This document shows positions 52,716 through 60,507 of a DNA stretch of 64,000 nucleotides, in pieces. Origin of the DNA: JAFDWI01 sp964544305 (GTDB lineage Bacteria > Actinomycetota > Acidimicrobiia > Acidimicrobiales > Iamiaceae). Below the pieces are notes generated by a model. It saw only the letters and a program-made list of their open reading frames with translations, was not told the DNA's origin and did no database searches. Position numbers and translations under genes: made by a program. The first letter of the stretch is position 1, and the number at the start of each line of letters is the position of its first letter. The DNA lies in the NCBI GenBank assembly GCA_964544305.1, contig CAZJAZ010000002.1:84820-148819 (forward strand), read 5' to 3'.

Positions 52716-54533
52716 TCATTCCACATGCACGCTGAGTTCTGGGTCCATTGCCACGACATCAATTGTGACCTTGCCAATTTCATAGCCGGCCCCGTCACGC
52801 GCAATACGCAAAGGGATCTCACCGGTTTTCATCGGCTTCGGAGCAAGCACTGTCCCAATCGAGATCCGCTTCGCAGCATTTGCGATCGTGGCTTCATCGA
52901 TGCGGTCTCCGTGTGGCACCACAATCACCTGCGCTTCGTTGATTCGCTGGATCGACAATGAGCGAAACAGATCAGTAGGAGACACATTACCGGTAATGAC
53001 AAGAACAACACTGCTACCTCGACGAACAATGACTAATCCATTGTTCGCGATGTCGCCGCTCGCGTGCGACGAAAGAGCAATCGGCGACAAGAGGGCGCAA
53101 CACGCCACCAAGCTGGCAATTTGTGCGATCCGAGCGCGTTGATGCGTTGACGCGGCAATCGTGATCGCAAGTGCACCAACCGCAATTGCGACCGCTGCCG
53201 GTCCGAGATAGCCAAGATGTAAGCCTGCGCACAAACGCGCCACGCCGTCAATCCATTCAAGCAGTCCACGTGGAATCCACACTGCAAGTCCACTGCCGGG
53301 GATACCGATGGCGGCAATAGCCAAAGCCGGGAGGCCCACAACCATAACCAAGCCAGCAGGAATTGCTGCGAGAAGGTTCGCTGGCAATGAGGCAACTGGC
53401 ATACCACCGGGAAACCCCAGCAACATTGGCGCCACTCCGACTTGTGCGGCGATGGTTACCGCTAATGGCGTCCGCCAGAGCGAAGTGCCACCGAAGAGCG
53501 CCAGGATCGGACGAGACAAGCCAATGATTCCAATTGACGCTCCAACCGAGAGCCGAAACGAAAGCGAGTTCACCAAGAACGGATCGACAAGCAACAACAC
53601 GAACACGGCCAGGGCGAGGGGTCTCCATGATTTGATCGGTTGTCCAACACCAGCCGACCATGCAGCGATTCCAGCCATTGTTGCGGCCCGCAACACGGAC
53701 GGTTCAAGTCCGGTTACCAGTCCGTACATTCCAAGTACGACAAGTACGGCGAACATGCGAATTCGTAGGCTGAGCCGAGAAAGCAGCACCCCGGCCAGCG
53801 TCAAGACAAAAGCAACATTCTCACCAGACGCCACAAGAAGATGGGTAAGCCCTGATGCACGAAAGTCGGCCTGTTGCACGTCACTTTGACCAGTAGGATC
53901 TCCGAGTACAAACCCATTGAAAAGGGCTTGATGACCTGCACCGAGTGGGGCGCCAAGATCACGAATGGCTGCGCGCATCGTGGAAGCCGCACGCCAAAAA
54001 AGTCGCGGTTGTGGCCCCGGTTGCACATCATCAACGTGCATGCGACCAGCAATATGACTTCCACGTTTGAACTGGTCGCGTGCAGGCAGCGGTTGCACCC
54101 GCGCGGACACGATGAACTGGGCACCCGGATCGGCTCGCGCCATGGACTTGCGTGCCTGACCAGTGGGCACGACATCGAGATGATGGTTACGGGCCCGAAC
54201 TTCAACGTGAACCTCGCCGTTCGCCCAGGCGGTGACTCGCATGACCTCGACTGAACCGTGATAAACCCCCGGGTCAATAGCCATTCCAGCGATCGCACGC
54301 GCGGAGAGGCCCGAGACAACACAGGCGGCAGCGAGCATCCAAAGGAGAGGCTTTCGAGTCAAAGTCGCAAGCACGAACCCGAGAATTCCGAGCGGCAGTC
54401 CAGCCGACACAGGAACGGATGCACCCGCGGCACACAGCACGGCAAGCAGTACAACGTCACGATCACGCAACGTCACCAGTGGTCGGCGAGTCTTCTGCGA
54501 CGAGGCGGAACCCAGTGCAAGAACACGCTTCAC
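52716..54533 (-). CDS. comEC: ComEC/Rec2 DNA-uptake channel, no intact MBL domain
   Basis: A 605-residue polytopic membrane protein. N-terminal hydrophobic segments and an OB-like DUF4131 region (1-170) precede the competence domain, with SGLTHLLVASGENVAFVLTL as its hallmark and about ten membrane segments to residue 480. The last 120 or so residues only partly resemble a metallo-beta-lactamase fold and lack the HxHxDH metal motif. Full-length ComEC proteins are longer and keep that domain in many species. It would carry single-stranded DNA across the membrane. It overlaps comEA by 4 bp (GTGA). Confidence 0.9.
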   Translation of the reverse strand: MKRVLALGSASSQKTRRPLVTLRDRDVVLLAVLCAAGASVPVSAGLPLGILGFVLATLTRKPLLWMLAAACVVSGLSARAIAGMAIDPGVYHGSVEVMRVTAWANGEVHVEVRARNHHLDVVPTGQARKSMARADPGAQFIVSARVQPLPARDQFKRGSHIAGRMHVDDVQPGPQPRLFWRAASTMRAAIRDLGAPLGAGHQALFNGFVLGDPTGQSDVQQADFRASGLTHLLVASGENVAFVLTLAGVLLSRLSLRIRMFAVLVVLGMYGLVTGLEPSVLRAATMAGIAAWSAGVGQPIKSWRPLALAVFVLLLVDPFLVNSLSFRLSVGASIGIIGLSRPILALFGGTSLWRTPLAVTIAAQVGVAPMLLGFPGGMPVASLPANLLAAIPAGLVMVVGLPALAIAAIGIPGSGLAVWIPRGLLEWIDGVARLCAGLHLGYLGPAAVAIAVGALAITIAASTHQRARIAQIASLVACCALLSPIALSSHASGDIANNGLVIVRRGSSVVLVITGNVSPTDLFRSLSIQRINEAQVIVVPHGDRIDEATIANAAKRISIGTVLAPKPMKTGEIPLRIARDGAGYEIGKVTIDVVAMDPELSVHVE

Positions 54534-55306
54534 ACGAAAACGTGTGGTCGCAGATTTGCGAGTTTGGCTGGTCCGATCCCTTTGACGTTTGCGAGATCGT
54601 CTACCTGTTGAAACGAACCATGGTCATGACGGTACGCAAGGATCGCTTGGGCGGTGGCGGGCCCAACTCCTGGCAGTGCTTCAAGTTCGCTTGAGCTTGC
54701 GTGATTGAGATCCACTCGTTTCGGAATACTCGATCCCCCAGGAGCTTCTTTCGACGATGCAAGGCCTGGCTGGTCTGCTGATTCACCGTTCGGTTCGAGT
54801 ACTTGAGGGATCTCTTTTTGCCCGACACGAGGCACATAGATGCGTTGACCGTCGCGCACGATTGCGGCGCGGTCCACCCGCTCAAGGTCAGCGTCAGCTT
54901 GTGGCCCACCTGCCGCGGCGATCACATCGTTTACTCGTGCCGATGCATACACAGCGACGGGTCCAGGATGATGCACAGCCCCAGCCACGTCAATAACCCA
55001 CGTTGAGGGCGTAGTCGTTGTCGACGACGCCGGCTCACTCGTGGTTTGTGCATACGTTGTCACGACTCGAAGCGGAGCCATTTCAGCCACTGTTCGTTTC
55101 GGAGCGAACGACATCCATGCCATGCCCGAAACGCCCGCCACCGCGGCCGTCATCAACACGATTCGCGTAGGATCCCAGCCGGGATAGCGCAGTCGGAAAC
55201 GCTCCCAAACGATGCGAGCGAGTTCACCGAGCGTTGGGGGCGGGGGTAGTGGCCGCTCGGTGGCCGTACTGGATTCGCGTTCATCACCTACGGGTTGATC
55301 GTCCAT
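54530..55306 (-). CDS. comEA: ComEA DNA-binding competence protein
   Basis: A 258-residue protein. One membrane segment is near residues 47-65, then a SLBB domain (WVIDVAGAVHHPGPVAV and RVNDVIAAAGGP). A linker follows, then two helix-hairpin-helix motifs at the C-terminus: LNHASSSELEALPGVGPATA and FQQVDDLANVKGIGPAKLAN. It binds incoming DNA outside the membrane and hands it to ComEC, whose gene follows with a 4-bp overlap. Confidence 0.95.
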   Translation of the reverse strand: MDDQPVGDERESSTATERPLPPPPTLGELARIVWERFRLRYPGWDPTRIVLMTAAVAGVSGMAWMSFAPKRTVAEMAPLRVVTTYAQTTSEPASSTTTTPSTWVIDVAGAVHHPGPVAVYASARVNDVIAAAGGPQADADLERVDRAAIVRDGQRIYVPRVGQKEIPQVLEPNGESADQPGLASSKEAPGGSSIPKRVDLNHASSSELEALPGVGPATAQAILAYRHDHGSFQQVDDLANVKGIGPAKLANLRPHVFV

Positions 55307-55392
55307 GACGTCTCCTACTGCGTCGCACGACCCTAAAGGGCCGCGAAAGAATTGCAGTGGGGCGTCTACGCCCGAGACGTTGGCCGTCGTGT

Positions 55393-56103
55393 CTAAAACA
55401 GTGCGGCGCTGAGATCCTTTCGAAAACCTGCGGTTCGTGGATCATCTGGTCCTAACAACTCAAGGACGTCTAAATATTCCTGCCGGGCCGCATCATTGTG
55501 TGCGACATCCGGCAACAGGGTCTGCAATCGGGAAGCAATGTCGTCGCTGACATCATGTTCGCCAACACGAGCGAGTGCTGCGATGCGGCGAACTTCTGGG
55601 GTGTTGGGCAAGTGGCCGAGTAGGTCGAGCGCTTCGTCACCCCGATCTTCATGTGCGAGCAGTTCTGCAAGTGCGAGCGTTGCCGTTTCGTGGTTCGGAG
55701 CGACCTCAAGCACCTTTCGCAGCGACGTCTCGTCGCCCGCCTGCACCAACGCCGCAACTTCACGCTCTTGGCTGCTTGGAATGAGTTTGCTTACAAAGTC
55801 GGTGACCTTGGCGGCAGGCTGTGCCCCAAGGAAGCCGTCAACAACCTTTCCATCCACCATGGCGTAGACCGCGGGAATGGATTGCACTTTGAACGCGCTT
55901 GCGATCGATGGGCTTGCGTCCACATCGACTTTGGCGAGTACGACGTCACCGTTTGTTGCGTCAATGACGTCTTCGAGGATGGGCCCAAGCTGGCGACACG
56001 GTCCGCACCACGATGCCCAGAGATCAATGACAACGGGTGTGGTGTGTGAGCGCTCAACGACTTCAGACTCAAACGTTTCATCGGTTACATCAACGGTCAC
56101 CAT
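55393..56103 (-). CDS. Thioredoxin-domain co-chaperone, YbbN/CnoX-like
   Basis: A 236-residue protein. The thioredoxin domain (1-105) has WASWCGPCRQLGP with C33 and C36, and IPAVYAMVDGKVVDGFLGAQP with the cis-proline. A helical TPR-like C-terminal half follows with TATLALAELLAHEDRGDEA and LQTLLPDVAHNDAARQEYL. The layout is that of YbbN/CnoX, a chaperone-linked thioredoxin. ATG 56103 is chosen over TTG 56109. There is no signal peptide, so it is cytoplasmic. Confidence 0.92.
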   Translation of the reverse strand: MVTVDVTDETFESEVVERSHTTPVVIDLWASWCGPCRQLGPILEDVIDATNGDVVLAKVDVDASPSIASAFKVQSIPAVYAMVDGKVVDGFLGAQPAAKVTDFVSKLIPSSQEREVAALVQAGDETSLRKVLEVAPNHETATLALAELLAHEDRGDEALDLLGHLPNTPEVRRIAALARVGEHDVSDDIASRLQTLLPDVAHNDAARQEYLDVLELLGPDDPRTAGFRKDLSAALF

Positions 56104-56200
56104 GTCCAATCTACCGCTCGAAATTCACGACCACCACGTCAGTGGCAACACACGGTGAATTTCCGTGTGAAGAGCGTGGTCTGTCCGCGGACACGCCGGG

Positions 56201-57256
56201 ATGGATAGCGTGAACAAGGTGAATGAGCCACCCAAGGGGATCAAACCAGAAGCGGTAACAACGTGGTTGTCGAATCGCACCACCGTTGTGCCTCCGCTTC
56301 GCTTCAACCTCATCAGCGGTGGACGATCAAATCTCACTTTTGATGTAACCGATGCAGCCGGCGGACATTGGGTGTTGCGACGACCTCCATTAGGCCATGT
56401 CCTCGCAACCGCGCACGACATGAACCGTGAGTCACGGATCATTGCCGCTTTAGCCTCGACGCCGGTGCCGGTCCCCAATGTCGTGGGCTTTTGCGACGAC
56501 GATGACATCAACGGCGCGCCCTTCTTTGTCATGGATTACGTTGACGGGCTCATACTGCGTGACCGCACCGCTGCCGAAGGTATTGCAGAAGGACGCCGCC
56601 ACGACATCGCCAACAACTTAGTTGACGTGTTGGCTGAGATTCACGCGGTCAAATTGCCTGAAGTGGGCCTCGACGATTTAGGGAAGCACGGCGATTACGT
56701 GGCGCGCCAACTCAAACGTTGGCACCGCCAATGGGAATCCTCGGCCTATACACACGTTGCAGGCATCGACACGGTTCATCAACGTCTGAGCGCCAATATC
56801 CCTATCCAACACGAAACGACGTTGGTGCACGGCGATTACCGCCTCGACAATTGCATTGTCACGACCGAGGGCTCCGTCGCCGCCGTGCTGGATTGGGAAT
56901 TGTGCACGCTTGGTGATCCACTTGCCGACGTTGGACTCTTGCTCGTCTATTGGGCAACTGCACTGGACACATTCTCTGCGTTGCCCAGTGCGCCGACCAC
57001 AGCGCTTGGCTTTCCAGACCGTTCGCAACTTGTTGAACGCTACGGCGCAACCTCGGGTCGAACTGTTGACGACGTTGACTATTTCGTCGCGCTTGGATAT
57101 TGGAAGTTGGCGTGCATTTTGGCAGGTGTCGCCACTCGGTACGCGGACGGACAGATGGGCGACACGGACGCTGATGCTCTCGCCGAGCTATTTGGCGCAC
57201 AAATCGAACACCTGGTGCACGCCGCATCGGACGCAGCAGAAAGAGCAGGACGTTGA
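56201..57256 (+). CDS. Phosphotransferase-family kinase, ACAD10/APH-like
   Basis: A 351-residue APH-fold protein. The N-lobe has SGGRSNLTFDV and VLRRPPLG, then PFFVMDYVDG as hinge. The catalytic loop is LVHGDYRLDN (H210, D212, N217) and the metal motif is VLDWELCTLGDPLADVG (D231). This is the acyl-CoA dehydrogenase 10-like kinase group, which phosphorylates small hydroxylated compounds such as hydroxy-acyl-CoAs. The substrate here is unknown. The TGA stop overlaps the TTG start of the PAC2 gene. Confidence 0.88.
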   Translation: MDSVNKVNEPPKGIKPEAVTTWLSNRTTVVPPLRFNLISGGRSNLTFDVTDAAGGHWVLRRPPLGHVLATAHDMNRESRIIAALASTPVPVPNVVGFCDDDDINGAPFFVMDYVDGLILRDRTAAEGIAEGRRHDIANNLVDVLAEIHAVKLPEVGLDDLGKHGDYVARQLKRWHRQWESSAYTHVAGIDTVHQRLSANIPIQHETTLVHGDYRLDNCIVTTEGSVAAVLDWELCTLGDPLADVGLLLVYWATALDTFSALPSAPTTALGFPDRSQLVERYGATSGRTVDDVDYFVALGYWKLACILAGVATRYADGQMGDTDADALAELFGAQIEHLVHAASDAAERAGR

Positions 57257-58122
57257 CCGACTTGTACACCTTTATCGAGTATCCAAGTTTGGAGAACCCA
57301 CCGTTAATCTTGGGGTTGGAAGGATGGATCGACGCGGGTCTTGGCGCGAATGGGGCGGCATCGGCTCTTCTTGACAATCACGACACCAGCCTTGTTGCAA
57401 CCTTTGATACCGACCGGTTGCTTGACCATCGCGCTCGTCGACCGTCTATGACCCTGCACGATGGAATTATCGAAGAATTGCGCTGGCCCAAACTTGAACT
57501 ACGTTCCGGTCTTGACAACGCTGGCAATGGCATGCTCTTACTCGTGGGAGCTGAGCCAGATCACTGTTGGCACAGCTTCACCGACGCGGTTGTCAACCTT
57601 GCATTAGAACTCGGTGCATCCATGGTCGTTGGGCTTGGCGCATACCCTGCGCCGGTTCCCCACACCCGACCGGTACAACTGTCGTGCACCGCATCGACCG
57701 AGGAGCTTGCATCCCGTATTGGTTTCTTGCGCGGTTCACTTGAAGTTCCCGCGGGAGTACAGGCCGCAATCGAGTTAGAAGCCGACGAAAACGGTATCCC
57801 CGCGGTCGGGGCTTGGGCTCAGGTGCCTCATTACGCCGCAGCGATGCCGTATCCGGCTGCGAGCCTCGCCCTCGTTGAAGCCGTCGGCGAACTCACCGGA
57901 CTACAACTGAACACTGGATCATTGGCCGACGAAGCTGCCACGACGTTGACTCGAATCAATGAACTCATCGAGGGAAATGACGAGCACGCAACGATGGTGC
58001 ATGCTCTCGAGATGCAAGTCGATGCAGCGCCAAGCCCGGAAGATTTACCATCGGGTGATGAGTTGGCAGCAGAGCTCGAACGCTTCTTACGGAATCAGCC
58101 GCCAGGTGGAACCGAATTCTGA
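57253..58122 (+). CDS. PAC2 family protein
   Basis: A 289-residue protein with the PAC2 fold: PPLILGLEGWIDAGLGANGA, DRLLDHRARRPSM, ELRSGLDNAGNGMLLLVG, MVVGLGAYPAPVPHTRPV and VPHYAAAMPYPAASLAL. Actinobacterial PAC2 proteins resemble proteasome-assembly chaperones; in bacteria the role is not settled. TTG 57253 overlaps the preceding stop, so it is coupled to the kinase gene. Confidence 0.92.
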   Translation: MTDLYTFIEYPSLENPPLILGLEGWIDAGLGANGAASALLDNHDTSLVATFDTDRLLDHRARRPSMTLHDGIIEELRWPKLELRSGLDNAGNGMLLLVGAEPDHCWHSFTDAVVNLALELGASMVVGLGAYPAPVPHTRPVQLSCTASTEELASRIGFLRGSLEVPAGVQAAIELEADENGIPAVGAWAQVPHYAAAMPYPAASLALVEAVGELTGLQLNTGSLADEAATTLTRINELIEGNDEHATMVHALEMQVDAAPSPEDLPSGDELAAELERFLRNQPPGGTEF

Positions 58123-58234
58123 ACTATCCCTCACTTGCGGCATGAATTTCGATTACTTTTATTGACAACCGGCGGTGAACCCTCGGGCGATGCAAGGAGC
58201 AGAGTTCGTCCACCGCCACAAACGAGGAGAATCC

Positions 58235-58630
58235 ATGTCCAAGAAACAGCGCATCGTCGCATCAATCGCTCTTGCTGGAGCACTTGGGTTTGCCGGAGTC
58301 GGCTGCGGCTCGTCAGGCAGCAGTGCCTCATTTTGTGACACGCTCAAGGCAAACAGCAAGGTCATTTCAAGCGCAGACTTTTCTAGCAAGGACGCGATGA
58401 ACAAAGCATCGGATGTCTTGAATCAATTGAAATCAAGTGCACCATCTGAGATTAAGAGTGACGTTGAATTGCTTGCAGACGCCATCAACAAACTCAAAGA
58501 CGTTGATCTCAAAGATCCGGCATCGGCGGCCAAGGTCATGAAGGACTTTGACCAGAAGAAGCTTGAAACAGCGTCTGACAATGTCGAGAAGTACGCGAAG
58601 GATACCTGCAAGATCGACATGGGTAGCTGA
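58235..58630 (+). CDS. Small secreted or lipid-anchored protein
   Basis: A 131-residue protein. A basic start KKQR and hydrophobic core IVASIALAGALGFAGVGC form a signal; C24 in GVGC is a near-lipobox cysteine, so lipid anchoring is plausible although the -3 residue is Gly. The rest is a helical, lysine-rich domain with two other cysteines (SFCDTL and DTCKID) that could form one disulfide. No family recognised. GAGGAG six bases before the ATG and a strong terminator after the stop mark it as a single-gene unit. Confidence 0.8.
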   Translation: MSKKQRIVASIALAGALGFAGVGCGSSGSSASFCDTLKANSKVISSADFSSKDAMNKASDVLNQLKSSAPSEIKSDVELLADAINKLKDVDLKDPASAAKVMKDFDQKKLETASDNVEKYAKDTCKIDMGS

Positions 58631-58649
58631 TCGTAGATCCGGATTATCA

Positions 58650-58694
58650 GAGCCCGCGGTTTGCATATGTAGACCGCGGGCTCAACCATTTTTC
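58650..58694 (+). terminator. Rho-independent terminator
   Basis: GAGCCCGCGGT (58650-58660) pairs with ACCGCGGGCTC (58673-58683) across a 12-base loop. AACCA and a run of five T follow. It lies 20 bp after the small secreted protein gene. Confidence 0.92.
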
Positions 58695-58721
58695 GGCCGT
58701 TTTGCTTTCGGCAAAGCAAGG

Positions 58722-60377
58722 TCAGTTCGTCTGTATTGCAGGCTGGTACTCATTTGCCAGATAGCGGTCACGACACAGTGAGCGTTGCAGCTTGCCTGAA
58801 GAGGTCTTCGGCAATGTTCCTGCGGGAACCAAGACCACATCTTTCGCCGGCAAGCCAACCGTGTCATGCACCGCACGTGCGACTTGGGTACGGATGCTGT
58901 CAACATCATCGGTTTTGATTTCAGCGACGACTACCAGGCCAGCGCGCCGGCCCCGTTCAAGACCGAATGCGATGACGTTGCCGGCGCGAATGCCATCAAG
59001 TTGGGCGACCGCATTCTCAACGTCTTCGGGGAACACATTTCGACCGGCGACGATGATCATGTCTTTGATGCGACCGCATACGATGAGTTCGCCATCCGCG
59101 ATGTACGCGAGGTCTCCGGTACGAAGCCAACCGTCAACGAAGCGTTCTGCGGTGGCATCGTCTCGACGGAAATAGCCAGGTGTCACCGACGTGCCCCGCA
59201 ACTGCAGTTCGCCAACTTCACGTTCGGCCATCACGTGACAGGTTTCTGGGTCAACGACTCGCAACTCAAGACCAGGGACTGACCAACCCAGGCGAGCAAA
59301 CGTTTTTGCTCCGTCAGCGTTCGGATCAACTGCAGCCGCATAGCGTTCGGTTTCGAGCACCCGTTGGTCGACCGTGTCGGTACGGAGGCCGGTCAGTGGT
59401 TGTGGAAAGGTTGCGGCGATTCCGACTTCAGCCATACCAAAAGCGGGGAACATGCATTCGGGACGCAATCCGTGTCGCACTCCCGCGTCGGTAAAGCGGC
59501 CAACCGCGTTCGCATCAACGGGTTCTGCACCGTTTATCGCAAGTCGAAGGTGCGATAAATCAAGTCCGTCCATTCGTGCCATTGCTCGGGCGGCAAGGAC
59601 GTACGCGAAGTTCGGGGCCGCAGTGAGCGTGCCGTGGTAGTCAGAAAGCCACTGCACCCAACGCGACGGCGATGCCATGAAGTCTTGTGGTGCCGCCAGT
59701 ACCAGGTCGTTGCCAAAGGCCATGGCGGTCGACAAGATTCCAACCAAGCCCATATCGTGGTAGAGGGGCAACCACGACACAAACACGTCCGGGCCTTCTT
59801 GGTCGAGTCGACCGGCCGTGGTCAATGCGTCCAAGTTGGCGAGCAGGGTGCGCTCGGGCAGCATCACCCCTTTCGGGTCGGATGTGGAGCCACTCGTGTA
59901 CTGCAAAATGGCGAGACGATCAGGGTCTGTGGGCGGTTCGTTCCATCTCGTGGCGTCACCGCCGTGGAGGTCTTGAAAGCTGCAGCGCTTTGGATCACCA
60001 GGTTGGGTGTCAAGGAAGGGGGCAAGTTGGTCATCAACGACCAGTAGCTCGATATCAGCGTGGGCGATTCTGGTGCGGGTTTGCGCAACAAAGGCTTCGA
60101 TCGAACTCATTCGCATGGGTAGTGGCAGTACGACAACGGTCGCACCGGCCAGCCAAATCGCACGGATCGTCGTCACTAGGTCGCGACTCGTCGGCCCGAG
60201 AAGTGCCACGTGGCTTCCGACGCCCACGCCGCGCTCTGCCAACGAGACGGCCACCGCTGTTGCTTCATCATGGAGTTCTGCCCACGTGCACTGCACCACA
60301 GGGTCTTCACATACGAAGGTCACTCCCCGATTCGTGGACGTGGCTGCTTTTTCGAGACGGTCTACAAGGCTCTGCAT
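58722..60377 (-). CDS. Fatty-acyl-AMP ligase / acyl-CoA synthetase
   Basis: A 551-residue adenylate-forming enzyme. The ATP P-loop is LQYTSGSTSDPKGVM (159-172), with SWLPLYHDMGLVG typical of fatty-acyl-AMP ligases. Then come GMAEVGIA, WLRTGDLAYIADGELIVCG, GRIKDMIIVAGRNVFPED and the C-terminal lysine loop LPKTSSGKLQRS. FAALs activate long-chain acids for polyketide or lipopeptide synthases; no such partner is in the window. A standard acyl-CoA ligase is the alternative. It is divergent from leuS. Confidence 0.88.
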   Translation of the reverse strand: MQSLVDRLEKAATSTNRGVTFVCEDPVVQCTWAELHDEATAVAVSLAERGVGVGSHVALLGPTSRDLVTTIRAIWLAGATVVVLPLPMRMSSIEAFVAQTRTRIAHADIELLVVDDQLAPFLDTQPGDPKRCSFQDLHGGDATRWNEPPTDPDRLAILQYTSGSTSDPKGVMLPERTLLANLDALTTAGRLDQEGPDVFVSWLPLYHDMGLVGILSTAMAFGNDLVLAAPQDFMASPSRWVQWLSDYHGTLTAAPNFAYVLAARAMARMDGLDLSHLRLAINGAEPVDANAVGRFTDAGVRHGLRPECMFPAFGMAEVGIAATFPQPLTGLRTDTVDQRVLETERYAAAVDPNADGAKTFARLGWSVPGLELRVVDPETCHVMAEREVGELQLRGTSVTPGYFRRDDATAERFVDGWLRTGDLAYIADGELIVCGRIKDMIIVAGRNVFPEDVENAVAQLDGIRAGNVIAFGLERGRRAGLVVVAEIKTDDVDSIRTQVARAVHDTVGLPAKDVVLVPAGTLPKTSSGKLQRSLCRDRYLANEYQPAIQTN

Positions 60378-60507
60378 TGACGGCTTTGACCCTCCAATGA
60401 AACCATGGGTTACATCCTGTGGCGAACTTTTTTTGCAGGTGAGTCGGAGTAGCGTTTGTCAAGCTTGGAACTCCGCTCAACAAGGTCGTGGCCGGTAGCG
60501 TGGCAGC

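Noticed and set aside
60378..60507. T-box or other riboswitch before leuS
   Set aside because: No T-box sequence, stem I pattern or terminator is visible in the 130-bp leader.
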